DNA from: JAPHSX01 sp041554195 | GTDB taxonomy: Bacteria > Pseudomonadota > Gammaproteobacteria > Thiohalomonadales > Thiohalomonadaceae | Direction of reading: 5' to 3' | NCBI GenBank assembly: GCA_041554195.1 | Contig: JBFFMJ010000002.1 | Coordinates: 62,001 to 126,000 of the forward strand | DNA: 64,000 bases | In this document: one piece after another, positions 50,640 through 59,675 of the stretch | Layout of the letters: the number at the start of each line of letters is the position of its first letter | How positions within the stretch are numbered: the first letter of the stretch is position 1 | Made by a program: the position numbers and the translations under genes | The notes under the pieces: model-generated | What the model was told of the DNA's origin: nothing | Databases searched by the model: none | What the model saw: only the letters and a program-made list of their open reading frames with translations

Positions 50640-52556
50640 ATGGTAGGCAATGATGAGCCTGTGATTGTGTTGAGGGAATCTCTCACAACAGTTGTTTTTC
50701 CGTTAGTTATTTTTCTAGCCTTTTGTTTGACATTTCTGTCAGATATCAGCTATCTATCATTATTTTTTGTGACATTATACCTGTCTGTGCTGGGTGTGAT
50801 AGCTGCATACCAATCGCGAGGTTTCGTGTCGCGCGTCAGTAATAACCTTCTCTATAAAGTGTTCTTGTTTTTCTATCTTTGGCTGTTGCTGTCAATATTG
50901 TGGAGTGTAGATGTTTCACTCTCAATTCGTACCTCAATGGAGTTCTATATCTGTTTTTGGGGGTTACTTCTCGGGAGTGTTTTGACGGCTAAAGAATTTA
51001 ATGTCTTTTTAAAACTCTATATTTCTTTTGCGCTCCTAATGTGTGTTGTTTCAGCATATCAAGTCTTTACGTTGGACTATTCACGACCTATCAGCCTTTT
51101 TCATGATTGGAATGCTAATGGGTCATACTTTGTCACTGCTCTGATACCGCTGTCTGTTCTATACGTAATGAACACTAAATATTACTCCGTTCTTACAGGG
51201 GTAGGTGTTTCTTTGTTCTTGTTTTCGTTGGGTTTAACACAAAGTCGCGGGGCATTTCTCAGTCTGGTGATCGTGTTAATCGTATTATATTTTGTAATTG
51301 CGAGGAAACCCACATACCAAAAACGCTTTAGACTGTTGGTTGTTTGGATGTTCGCCGGACTCTTCCTTGAAAATATATCAGCATCAGGATCTGTTTTTCG
51401 GCTAGTTAATTCATTGCAGTCGGGTAATGTGTCAAGTTCAAGGTTCTCGCTTTGGGATACAGCCCTCACAATGTATCTTGAGATGCCGTACCTTGGCTCT
51501 GGGATTGGAACTCTGTGGGGGGGGTTTGTGATTCGCCGATTTGATATGGATCCAGTCCCCCCTTTCTCTCCGCACAATGATTACCTTCAGCTACTGGCTG
51601 AAGTTGGGCCCGTTGGTCTTGTACTGTTTCTTTTATTCACCGGGCTTGTTGCTTATAGATATGTGTATATAAAACAAATGCCAAGTTATTCCAGTGAGAA
51701 CATCAATGCACTTGCTGCATGGCTGGCGCTTCTTGCGTTTTTTGTCCACATCTTTTTCAACTTGCACCTCTATTCAGTTACTTTTCTTCTGGTGGTTGGT
51801 CTGTTTTCTGGATACTTGCTGCGCCATATGTCTATGCGAGATGATTTGCTTGCGAGAGGGGCGTGGGAAATACATGGCAGAACCGCTGTGCGCTACCTGA
51901 CGTTCTTGGTGATGTCGTTAATGGGTGTCTTCCATATAACTACCCTTGTCAGTAACCATGTAACGGAGTATGCAGAAAAAATACAGGAATTAGATAAATC
52001 TCTACGTTACTTTAGGTTGGCACATGTGATTGCGCCATACAGTAGTGAATCATATATACGGGCAGGAGAGAAAATTGTATCGTACAGTCTGAACAATGGA
52101 ACCACTCCATCGGATGGTGAGCTGATTTTACTTAATGAAGCACTGAACTATTATCAACAGGCAAAATCTCTTTCGCGCTATTCATTTCTGGCTTATTACA
52201 ATAGTGCAGAGCTTATGGCCCGATATTCAGAGAAGTTTTTACACGCTGATATTGTTGACAACTACGATATGGCTCTGAGACTAAGGCCAAATCGATTAAA
52301 AACATATATTTCTTACAGTGAGTATTTATTGTCTGAAGGGATGAATGATGTGGCTTGGAAGGTGCTGGAGAAGGCCTGGGGCCGGTGGTTCTCGAGAAGT
52401 AACCATGAATTTATTATTGATTACTGCGCTAATTTGATTACGTTGAGAGAACAATACACAACAAAAGATAAAGTCGATAGAGTAAAACTTCTGCAATCAC
52501 GCATCGATTACAAGGATGCATCTAAAGGTTTTGAACGTGGGTTCTGGTTGCGGTAG
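50640..52556 (+). CDS. O-antigen-ligase-like membrane protein with C-terminal TPR-like region
   Basis: 638 residues. About ten or more hydrophobic spans in residues 15-430, with the Wzy_C/O-antigen-ligase motif FSPHNDYLQLLAEVGPVGLV and QSRGAFLSL. Residues about 440-630 form TPR-like helices (NEALNYYQQAKSLSRYSFLA, NYDMALRLRPNR). Proteins of this plan polymerise or ligate glycans, and some (PglL/TfpW type) glycosylate pilins. Following tadD by 26 bases and ending before tRNA-Val, it may glycosylate Flp or make an adhesive polymer (inference). Strongly A+T-rich compared with housekeeping genes. Confidence 0.75.
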   Translation: MVGNDEPVIVLRESLTTVVFPLVIFLAFCLTFLSDISYLSLFFVTLYLSVLGVIAAYQSRGFVSRVSNNLLYKVFLFFYLWLLLSILWSVDVSLSIRTSMEFYICFWGLLLGSVLTAKEFNVFLKLYISFALLMCVVSAYQVFTLDYSRPISLFHDWNANGSYFVTALIPLSVLYVMNTKYYSVLTGVGVSLFLFSLGLTQSRGAFLSLVIVLIVLYFVIARKPTYQKRFRLLVVWMFAGLFLENISASGSVFRLVNSLQSGNVSSSRFSLWDTALTMYLEMPYLGSGIGTLWGGFVIRRFDMDPVPPFSPHNDYLQLLAEVGPVGLVLFLLFTGLVAYRYVYIKQMPSYSSENINALAAWLALLAFFVHIFFNLHLYSVTFLLVVGLFSGYLLRHMSMRDDLLARGAWEIHGRTAVRYLTFLVMSLMGVFHITTLVSNHVTEYAEKIQELDKSLRYFRLAHVIAPYSSESYIRAGEKIVSYSLNNGTTPSDGELILLNEALNYYQQAKSLSRYSFLAYYNSAELMARYSEKFLHADIVDNYDMALRLRPNRLKTYISYSEYLLSEGMNDVAWKVLEKAWGRWFSRSNHEFIIDYCANLITLREQYTTKDKVDRVKLLQSRIDYKDASKGFERGFWLR

Positions 52557-52614
52557 TGCGCTTATATAATAGCTTTGCAACTCTGACGTAGAATCATGCT
52601 TCTTAGATAAAATA

Positions 52615-52690
52615 TGGTGGGTGCTGAGGGGATCGAACCCCCGACCCTCGCCTTGTAAGGGCGATGCTCTCCCAGCTGAGCTAAGCACCC
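52615..52690 (-). tRNA. tRNA-Val (anticodon TAC), second copy
   Basis: 76 bases on the minus strand, base-for-base identical to the tRNA at 14676-14751, including the CCA. The 3' end faces the Tad cluster. Confidence 0.97.
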
Positions 52691-52848
52691 GATGCGGCGG
52701 CATAATAGTCACTTGCCTGGTACAGGTCAACTGCTATTTTTCCCTTACACAATTTCTTTGTCGCTGAGTGCCCGCGGCGGCGCTATACTGTCCGGCTATT
52801 TTCAGGCGGCACCAGGCTGCCACGCCAATCGACGATACAGGGTTTATT

Positions 52849-54258
52849 ATGAGTATTAAAACGCGTTTTGCCCCCAGCCCCACCGGCTATCTCCATGTGG
52901 GGGGCGCACGTACTGCGCTATTTTCCTGGCTGCATGCCCGTAAGCATGGCGGACGATTCGTGTTGCGTATCGAGGATACTGACCTTGAGCGCTCCACTGA
53001 AGAGTCGGTGAATGCCATTCTTGAGGGGATGACCTGGCTGGGGCTGGAGTACGACGAGGGTCCGTTCTTTCAGACGCATCGTTTTGAACGCTATGAAGAG
53101 GTGATTCAGCAGTTGCTGGTTGATGGTCATGCTTATCGCTGCAACTGCTCCAGAGAGCGTCTTGATGAGCTGCGCGAAGGACAGATGAAGCGTAAGGAGA
53201 AGCCGCGTTACGATTCACGCTGTCGCATGCAGAATGTAAACCCTGATGAGCCCCATGTGATTCGCTTTCGTAACCCTGTCGAGGGCAACGTGGTGTTTGA
53301 TGATCTGGTGCGTGGTCGTGTCGCCTTTAACAACAGCGAGCTTGATGACCTCATCATCAAGCGCACTGACGGCTCCCCCACCTACAACCTCAGCGTGGTG
53401 GTGGATGACCTTGATATGGGGATCACGCAAGTGATCCGTGGTGATGATCACCTCAACAACACCCCGCGTCAGATGAATATCTTAAAGGCGCTGGGCGCTG
53501 AGACCCCGCAGTATGCCCACGTGCCGATGATCCTCGGCGATGACGGCGCGCGTCTCTCCAAGCGCCACGGCGCGGTGAGTGTGATGCAGTATCGTGAGCA
53601 GGGTCTGCTGCCCGAGGCGCTGCTCAACTACCTGGTTCGCCTTGGTTGGTCACATGGGGATCAGGAGATCTTCAGTCTGGATGAGATGGTTGAGCACTTT
53701 GACCTGAGTAATGTCAATAAGGCCCCCTCCAGCTTCAATACTGAGAAGCTGCTGTGGATCAATCAGCACTACATCAAGGAGAGTGATCCGGCACGGGTGG
53801 CACACCTGCTTAGCGTCCATATGGGGGATCTGGATATCGACCCGGCCCTTGGTCCGGATCTGGTCGAGGTGGTGAAGGTGCAGCGTGAGCGCGCCAAGAC
53901 GCTGGTCGAGCTGGCCGAGATCTCTGCCTTCTACTATAAGGACTTCGATAGTTATAACGAGAAGAGCATGAAGAAGGCCTTTAAGGAAGGGGCTATCGCC
54001 CCTCTGGAGCGTACCCGTAGCGCACTGACGGCACTCGATGAGTGGCATCCAGAGGCAATTAAACGCGTACTCGATGAGGTGGTGGCCGAATTGGAGATAG
54101 GTTTTGGCAAGCTGGGCATGCCATTGCGACTGGCGATCACCGGCGGCTCACCGTCGCCCGATCTCGACACCACCCTCTATCTGGTGGGACGGGAAGCGAC
54201 TATTCGGCGCATCGACAGGGCGCTGGAGATGATTCGCGACCTGACTTCACAGGTATAA
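52849..54258 (+). CDS. gltX: Glutamyl-tRNA synthetase
   Basis: Charges tRNA-Glu. 469 residues from ATG 52849. An in-frame start further upstream at 52768 would add 27 residues that do not match the family. Class I motifs: SPTGYLHVGGA (HIGH region) and RLSKRHG (KMSKS type). Lies upstream of glnS; a tRNA-Glu gene is found 2 kb downstream. Confidence 0.97.
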   Translation: MSIKTRFAPSPTGYLHVGGARTALFSWLHARKHGGRFVLRIEDTDLERSTEESVNAILEGMTWLGLEYDEGPFFQTHRFERYEEVIQQLLVDGHAYRCNCSRERLDELREGQMKRKEKPRYDSRCRMQNVNPDEPHVIRFRNPVEGNVVFDDLVRGRVAFNNSELDDLIIKRTDGSPTYNLSVVVDDLDMGITQVIRGDDHLNNTPRQMNILKALGAETPQYAHVPMILGDDGARLSKRHGAVSVMQYREQGLLPEALLNYLVRLGWSHGDQEIFSLDEMVEHFDLSNVNKAPSSFNTEKLLWINQHYIKESDPARVAHLLSVHMGDLDIDPALGPDLVEVVKVQRERAKTLVELAEISAFYYKDFDSYNEKSMKKAFKEGAIAPLERTRSALTALDEWHPEAIKRVLDEVVAELEIGFGKLGMPLRLAITGGSPSPDLDTTLYLVGREATIRRIDRALEMIRDLTSQV

Positions 54259-54282
54259 TCCCCGTTTAGTAGAAAACAGCAG

Positions 54283-54301
54283 GCGGCCTATACTGGGCCG
54301 C
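54283..54301 (+). repeat. Short GC-rich hairpin between gltX and glnS
   Basis: GCGGCC (54283-54288) and GGCCGC (54296-54301). There is no T run, so it is not a standard terminator. Its loop holds TATACT. It may be a weak attenuator, or chance. Confidence 0.3.
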
Positions 54302-54329
54302 AGATGGCAGCGCAATAAAGGTTAAGAAC

Positions 54330-56027
54330 ATGAGCAACGACGCCACGTCGACCCCTACAAATTTTATTCGTCACATTATCGATGAAGACCTTAAGGCCGG
54401 TAAAAACGGTGGCCGTGTTGCCACTCGTTTCCCGCCTGAGCCCAATGGCTATCTGCATATCGGACACGCCAAGTCGATCTGTCTCAACTTTGGTATCGCC
54501 AATGACTACCAGGGGAGCTGTAATCTGCGTTTTGATGATACCAATCCGCACAAGGAGAACCTGGAGTTTGTCGAGTCGATTCAAAATGATGTGCGCTGGC
54601 TCGGTTTCGACTGGGCCGATCGCCTGTTCTACTCTTCCGACTACTTTGAGAAACTGCACGACTTTGCCATTGAGTTGATCAAGTCCGGTAAGGCCTATGT
54701 GTGTGACCTTAATGCGGAGCAGGTGCGCGAGTATCGCGGCACCCTCAAGGAGCCGGGTAAAGATAGCCCCTACCGTACACGTAGCGTAGAGGAAAATCTG
54801 GATCTCTTCGCCCGCATGCGCGCCGGTGAGTTCGAGGATGGGGCCAGGGTGTTACGTGCCAAGATCGATATGGCCTCGCCCAATATGAATATGCGCGACC
54901 CGACCCTCTATCGTATCCGCCATGGCGTGGTTCACCACCAGACGGGAACCGAGTGGTGCCTCTACCCGATGTACGACTTCACCCACCCTATCTCCGATGC
55001 GCTGGAGGGGATCACCCACTCGCTCTGCACCCTGGAGTTCGCCGACCACCGTCCGTTTTACGACTGGCTGCTGGACAATATTACTATTGACTGCCACCCA
55101 CAGCAGATCGAGTTTTCGCGCCTGAATCTTGAGTACACGGTAATGAGCAAGCGTAAGCTGACACAGCTGGTGGAGGAGGGGCTGGTCGAGGGCTGGGATG
55201 ATCCGCGCATGCCGACCGTCGCCGGGCTGCGTCGCCGTGGCTACACTCCCGCCTCGATCCGTGACTTCTGTGATCGTATCGGCGTCACCAAGGCCGACAA
55301 CAGCATCGAGATGGGGGTGCTGGAGAATTGCATACGTGAGGATCTCGACAGCAGCGCACCGCGTGCCATGGCGGTGCTGCACCCGCTGAAGGTGGTGCTG
55401 GAGAACTACCCTGAGGAGGGGGAGGAGTTGCTCGACGCGCCGAACCACCCCAAGGATGAGTCCATGGGCAGTCGCAAGCTCCCCTTTACACGCGAAGTCT
55501 ATATTGATCGTGACGATTTTCTTGAGGTGGCCCCCAACAAGAAATTCAAACGTCTGGTCAGCGGTGGCGAGGTGCGGCTGCGCAATGCCTACGTCATTAA
55601 GTGCAACGAGGTGATTAAGGATGCGCAGGGCGAGATCATCGAACTACGCTGCAGCTACGATGCCGACACCCTGGGTAAGAATCCCGAGGGGCGTAAAGTG
55701 AAGGGGGTGATCCACTGGGTTTCCGCCCGCCACGGGGTAAAGGCCGAGGTACGACTTTACGACCGTCTGTTTAATCACCCTAACCCGGATGGTGATAAGA
55801 GCGTGGAGAGCTTTACAGAGCACCTCAACCCCGACTCTCTGCGTACCCTGACCCATTGCTACCTTGAGCCTAGCCTGGGGGCAGCGGGAGAGGGGAGTCG
55901 TTACCAGTTTGAGCGAGAGGGTTATTTCTGTTTTGACTCGGTGATCTCCAAGGCAGAACACCCGGTATTTAACCGTGTAGTGACGCTTCGTGACTCCTGG
56001 GCAAAGATTGAACAACAGCAAAGTTGA
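54330..56027 (+). CDS. glnS: Glutaminyl-tRNA synthetase
   Basis: Charges tRNA-Gln. 565 residues (E. coli: 554). Motifs PPEPNGYLHIGHAKS and VMSKRKL. The C-terminal anticodon-binding beta barrels include CYLEPSLG. It follows gltX by 71 bases, so the two synthetases are probably co-transcribed. Confidence 0.97.
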   Translation: MSNDATSTPTNFIRHIIDEDLKAGKNGGRVATRFPPEPNGYLHIGHAKSICLNFGIANDYQGSCNLRFDDTNPHKENLEFVESIQNDVRWLGFDWADRLFYSSDYFEKLHDFAIELIKSGKAYVCDLNAEQVREYRGTLKEPGKDSPYRTRSVEENLDLFARMRAGEFEDGARVLRAKIDMASPNMNMRDPTLYRIRHGVVHHQTGTEWCLYPMYDFTHPISDALEGITHSLCTLEFADHRPFYDWLLDNITIDCHPQQIEFSRLNLEYTVMSKRKLTQLVEEGLVEGWDDPRMPTVAGLRRRGYTPASIRDFCDRIGVTKADNSIEMGVLENCIREDLDSSAPRAMAVLHPLKVVLENYPEEGEELLDAPNHPKDESMGSRKLPFTREVYIDRDDFLEVAPNKKFKRLVSGGEVRLRNAYVIKCNEVIKDAQGEIIELRCSYDADTLGKNPEGRKVKGVIHWVSARHGVKAEVRLYDRLFNHPNPDGDKSVESFTEHLNPDSLRTLTHCYLEPSLGAAGEGSRYQFEREGYFCFDSVISKAEHPVFNRVVTLRDSWAKIEQQQS

Positions 56028-56185
56028 TAAAAATTGACGATTGTTGTGAAAAAAGTATTGATGCCACCCGGCCTTTTTGTTACATTTTGCGCCGCGTTAG
56101 GGAGTGACGCCGGATAGTGATTTAGGGACTGTTTTTTCGTAGCGCATTGCACGGAAAAAGATTTGAAAAAACAGTAAATTATGGC

Positions 56186-56213
56186 TTGACACCAGCCACC
56201 AAATCACTAGAAT
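56186..56213 (+). promoter_or_regulatory. Stable-RNA-type promoter for tRNA-Ala/tRNA-Glu
   Basis: Perfect -35 TTGACA (56186-56191) and -10 TAGAAT (56208-56213) with 16 bases between, followed by a GC-rich discriminator (ACACGCC), as usual for tRNA operons. It lies 13 bases before tRNA-Ala. Confidence 0.7.
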
Positions 56214-56226
56214 ACACGCCTTCTTT

Positions 56227-56302
<76 letters not shown>

Positions 56303-56352
56303 AAGCAACAGGTTAACCGGTGCAATGCCGGACGACTGAAAGACCGTTTTCA

Positions 56353-56428
56353 GTCCCCATCGTCTAGAGGCCTAGGACATCGCCCTTTCACGGCGACGAC
56401 AGGGGTTCGACTCCCCTTGGGGACGCCA
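56353..56428 (+). tRNA. tRNA-Glu (anticodon TTC)
   Basis: 76 bases. Acceptor GTCCCCA pairs with TGGGGAC, GCCA end with CCA encoded. Anticodon loop CTTTCAC gives TTC. It lies 50 bases after tRNA-Ala, followed by a strong terminator. Confidence 0.96.
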
Positions 56429-56433
56429 ACACT

Positions 56434-56465
56434 AAAAAGCCGCTGATTTCAGCGGCTTTTTTTTT
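56434..56465 (+). terminator. Terminator after tRNA-Glu
   Basis: GCCGCTG and CAGCGGC around ATTT, flanked by A and T runs; at least nine Ts follow the stem. Confidence 0.9.
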
Positions 56466-56641
56466 GATGGGATAAAAACTTCCGTCACGGAAGAACACCC
56501 CTGATATTCTTGTAAATTATCGACCTGCGCTTGATATTCCACCCAAAGTTACAATTTTGGTCGATATGAAGGCTCATCCCTCTTTGTGACCGACAATGCA
56601 GTTTTGGTCTCATTACACGGAACAGTTAACAAGGACAGGCG

Positions 56642-56854
56642 ATGAGTGGCGCTGAAGATTCTCTCGGCTTGACGACATTGAATGAACGCAAGGAGATGCT
56701 GGAGGAGGGGCTGGAAGAGTTATTTAATGAGTACCTTGATGTTAGCTTTAACCAGCTCTCATCACTTCGCTCGGCAGTAGATAGTAAGGATATTCACGCC
56801 GTTAATTTTCTCGCCCATACCGTTAACGGATGCTCTTACCAACTATATGGCTAA
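56642..56854 (+). pseudogene. Truncated HPt-domain protein
   Basis: 70 codons. The end, IHAVNFLAHTVNGCSYQLYG, matches the core helix of HPt phosphotransfer domains (HxxKGxxxxLG), with the His kept and Lys changed to Asn. The frame then stops just where two more helices should follow. The response-regulator remnant starts 10 bases later. Together they look like a decaying phosphorelay. Confidence 0.6.
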
Positions 56855-56864
56855 ATAAACAGGC

Positions 56865-57441
56865 ATGAGCGACTCTTATTCCGATACAACGGAGGCGAGA
56901 CCGCTCGTTGTTGACGATGACCGCGTTACTCGCATAACCATTAGTAAGGTGCTGAACAAGGCTGGTTATGCGGTGGTCGAGACAGATGGTCTGGAGGCTC
57001 TACAGGCGGTTGTGCCGCATTATTCATCTATGGTGCTGATGGATGTGATGATGCCTGAGAAGGGTGGTTATACCGCTTGTCGCGAGCTGCGCAAGAGCCA
57101 CAATCACCAGGATCTGCCACTGCTTTATGCTAATCGGTTTGAATAATGTGGAGTCTATCGATAAGGCCTTTGAGTCAGAGGCTACCAATTTTACTACCAA
57201 ACCTCTTAACTGGATGTTGTTGACGCAACGAGTACGATACGTTCTGCGAATGCGTGAGATGAGTTTTGACCTGCGCCGTAATCAGCCGCGTCTCTCTCAG
57301 GTACAACGCATCGCCATGAATGATATCGATGGCTGTATCTTTACTTTGCAGCAACTTAAAGACAAGGGTATCAACGCTTTGTCAAGGCAGCGCAGGATTA
57401 GACGTGTGCAGTTGGTAGGCTGGATTAGAGCATCGGAGTGA
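56865..57441 (+). pseudogene. Frameshifted response regulator remnant
   Basis: Receiver domain starting at ATG 56865: acidic VVDDDRVT and phospho-Asp in LMDVMMPEKGG. The frame is lost near 57120-57128 (DLPLLY, then an early stop at 57144-57146). Shifting one base restores MLIGLNNVESIDKAFES and TNFTTKPLNW, the rest of the receiver including the conserved Lys, and then a LRRNQPRLSQVQRIA linker as seen before PAS or GGDEF-EAL outputs. The last part, MNDIDGCIFTLQQLKDKGIN, could be an EAL-domain scrap (weak). No full output domain remains. Confidence 0.7.
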
Positions 57442-57467
57442 AAAAAAGCCGGGTTGCCCCGGCTTTT
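57441..57467 (-). terminator. Bidirectional terminator between the regulator remnant and the parvulin gene
   Basis: AAAAGCCGGG and CCCGGCTTTT around a short loop, with seven As on one side and TTTTC on the other. It serves the parvulin gene on the minus strand and the remnant on the plus strand. Confidence 0.85.
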
Positions 57468-57477
57468 CTGTTTTACG

Positions 57478-58281
57478 TTACGGCTGAGTAATCTTGATAT
57501 CGGCCTTCGCCTTTAGCGCCTGGATATATTCCCCTACCTTTTTCTGTTGCAGTGCCTGAGTGAGTTTCGGTTTGACCTTGTCAAAGCTGGGTGTGGGCAC
57601 ATCACGGCTAGCCTCGCGTTTGATAATATGCCAGCCATACTGGCTCTTTACCGGCACCTTGGTGTATTTGCCATCGTCCAGCAGCATGGTGGCATTGGCT
57701 ACCTCGGGTATCATCCGCTGCGGAGAAAACCAGTCGAGATCGCCACCCTTGTCTTTACTCGCCGCGTGGATGGAGTGCTTACCCGCCAGCTGGGCAAAGT
57801 CGCCGCCCAGATCCAGTTCGGTGATGATCTGCTCGGCCAGGGTCTTCTCGGCGACCATAATATGGCGCGCCTTGAACTCCTGGAGCTTCAGGTTCTTGAT
57901 CTCCTGGTCATAGAGCTCCTGTACCTCCTTGTCGCTGACCGGGTTCTTTGTAATTGCCTCATCCAGTGCCACGCTTACCAGTAGTTTGTGTTTCAGGTGC
58001 GCCAGCTCTTTTTCCACATCCTTGCGCTTGTCTATTCCCTGCTTGAGCGCATCCTGATAGATAAGCTCACGTGACAGCAGCTCGCTCATCACATCATTGG
58101 GGTCGAGCTTGGGGTTGCCCTTAACGCCCTGTGTCGCCTCGAAGGCAAAACGCTGGAAGTCCTCCTTGGTGATACTGCTGCCATTGACGGTGGCGATGAC
58201 CTCCTCGGCACTGAGCGGTGCAGCGGTGCTAAGCGCGCCAGCGACGAACAGGGGGAGGATAAGGCGTTTGTGCAGGGACAT
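57478..58281 (-). CDS. Periplasmic parvulin-type peptidyl-prolyl isomerase
   Basis: 267 residues. Signal peptide (LILPLFVAGALSTAAPLSAEE), N-terminal helical chaperone part, then one parvulin domain at about 135-230 (ARHIMVAEK, KGGDLDWFSPQ, QYGWHIIKRE). PrsA/SurA-like helper for envelope protein folding. Ribosome site AAAGGAAA before ATG. First gene downstream of the bolA group. Confidence 0.9.
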   Translation of the reverse strand: MSLHKRLILPLFVAGALSTAAPLSAEEVIATVNGSSITKEDFQRFAFEATQGVKGNPKLDPNDVMSELLSRELIYQDALKQGIDKRKDVEKELAHLKHKLLVSVALDEAITKNPVSDKEVQELYDQEIKNLKLQEFKARHIMVAEKTLAEQIITELDLGGDFAQLAGKHSIHAASKDKGGDLDWFSPQRMIPEVANATMLLDDGKYTKVPVKSQYGWHIIKREASRDVPTPSFDKVKPKLTQALQQKKVGEYIQALKAKADIKITQP

Positions 58282-58302
58282 AATGTTTCCTTTCGGTCGA
58301 GA

Positions 58303-58572
58303 TTATTCGGGGGTGTCGGCCTGAATACTCAGGGCGTGCACTTCGGATTGCATTAATTCGCCCATCGCATCGAATACCATGCGGTGGCGCTGTATCGGGC
58401 TTTTGCCCTCGAAAGCTTTGGACACGATTTTGACGATAAAGTGCCCGGCACCCCCGGCGCTGGCATGGCCGGCGTGCTTGTGGCTCTCATCGATGATCTC
58501 CAGGCTATCGATCTCGAATGCGGCCTCCAGCCGTTGACGGATCATCGCCATTCGCTGCTCACTGTTGCTCAT
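58303..58572 (-). CDS. BolA-family protein
   Basis: 89 residues. BolA fold with AGHFIVKIVSKAFEGKSPIQ and the HRMVFDAM helix. Such proteins pair with monothiol glutaredoxins in iron-sulfur trafficking or act as morphology regulators. It overlaps the upstream YciI gene by 4 bases. Confidence 0.92.
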   Translation of the reverse strand: MSNSEQRMAMIRQRLEAAFEIDSLEIIDESHKHAGHASAGGAGHFIVKIVSKAFEGKSPIQRHRMVFDAMGELMQSEVHALSIQADTPE

Positions 58573-58868
58573 GGTAATACCTTCTTAAAGGGTTTGACGG
58601 TGACATGCTGATAGACGCCTGCTGCCATGTAGGGGTCAGCCGCGGCCCAGGCCTCCGCCTCTTCCAGCGAGGGAAACTCGGCGATCACCAGGCTGCCACT
58701 AAAGCCGGCATCCCCCGGCTCATCGCTGTCGATGGCCGGGTGGGGGCCTGCCAGCAGCAGTCGCCCCTCATACTTAAGTTGCTGTAGGCGCTCAAGGTGT
58801 GCGGGACGTGCCTTCAGGCGTAACGGTAATGAATTTTCAATATCTTCAGAAATGATGGCGTAAAACAT
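58569..58868 (-). CDS. yciI: YciI-family protein
   Basis: 99 residues, a YCII-related domain: MFYAIISEDIENSLPLR, RPAHLERLQ with the conserved His, and the DPYMAAGVY segment. It is a small possible enzyme of unproven function. Coupled to bolA downstream and 3 bases after yciB, as in many gammaproteobacteria. Confidence 0.92.
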   Translation of the reverse strand: MFYAIISEDIENSLPLRLKARPAHLERLQQLKYEGRLLLAGPHPAIDSDEPGDAGFSGSLVIAEFPSLEEAEAWAAADPYMAAGVYQHVTVKPFKKVLP

Positions 58869-58871
58869 AAT

Positions 58872-59555
58872 TTACCCTTCGTTATCCTCTGTGAGCGGTT
58901 CTTCTGCCTGTGTATCGGCTTGCTCTGGCATGTGGCGCGCCAGATAAAATGCCTGGCCGATGACAAAGAGGAAGGTCAGCCCCATCATCCAGTACAGTTT
59001 GAAGTCGACCCATTGCCCCTCCATCTGCTTGGCGTGCTGGCACAGCTCCAGCAGTTGACCGCCGAGGGTATTGCACTGGTCTATATCGACCTCCCTGCCT
59101 GCCGCCTGGGTGAGTGCCTGCTCGGCCTGGAAGTAGAAATTGGCGACGTAGAGGTTGGCAATACCCATCGCGGTGAAAAAGGTGACCCAGCTAAGGTTAA
59201 GGCGACGCCATACCTGTTTGGGTGCCTCGATGGCGTGGGCCATCATGCGCTCGATGATGGGCTGCTTGCCAACAAACTGGCTACCAAGGAAGACCACGGC
59301 AAACAGCCAGTTGATGGCGGTCGGCTTCCACATAAAGAAAGTCCTGTCCTGCAACAGCAGGGTGGCCCCACCCAGCACCGTGATGAGTCCCAGGGTGATG
59401 AGGTGCATCTTTTCAAAGCGTTTGTTTTTAAGCCAGAAGGCGGCGACCTGTACAAACGACGCGGCAATCGCTACTGCTGTGGCGGTGTACATGCCATAGA
59501 GCTTGTAGGCGATAAAGAAGAGAAGGATCGGAAAGAAGTCGAAAAGGAATTTCAT
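58872..59555 (-). CDS. yciB: Inner-membrane septation protein YciB/IspZ
   Basis: 227 residues. Start MKFLFDFFPILLFFIAYKLY is the family's hallmark. About five spans follow, with MWKPTAINWLFAVVFLGSQF and LNLSWVTFFTAMGIANLYVA. The C-terminal Glu-rich tail is longer than in E. coli (179 residues), and an extra loop of about 45 residues (about 160-200) lies between the last two spans. Start at 59555 chosen from this motif. Confidence 0.95.
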   Translation of the reverse strand: MKFLFDFFPILLFFIAYKLYGMYTATAVAIAASFVQVAAFWLKNKRFEKMHLITLGLITVLGGATLLLQDRTFFMWKPTAINWLFAVVFLGSQFVGKQPIIERMMAHAIEAPKQVWRRLNLSWVTFFTAMGIANLYVANFYFQAEQALTQAAGREVDIDQCNTLGGQLLELCQHAKQMEGQWVDFKLYWMMGLTFLFVIGQAFYLARHMPEQADTQAEEPLTEDNEG

Positions 59556-59675
59556 CAGTTTAGTGTGGCGTCCTGCTGCGCCCCGGCTTCGTTGTTTAAG
59601 GGCCGACCAATCTATCACAGTCTTTATAGGATGGGCAGCGCAGCAGCGCAGCAAATCGGCTACAATGTGCGACCT

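Noticed and set aside
52615..52690. tRNA-Val as attachment site of a Tad island
   Set aside because: No integrase and no direct repeat of the tRNA 3' end was seen at the other side; kept only as a compositional hint.
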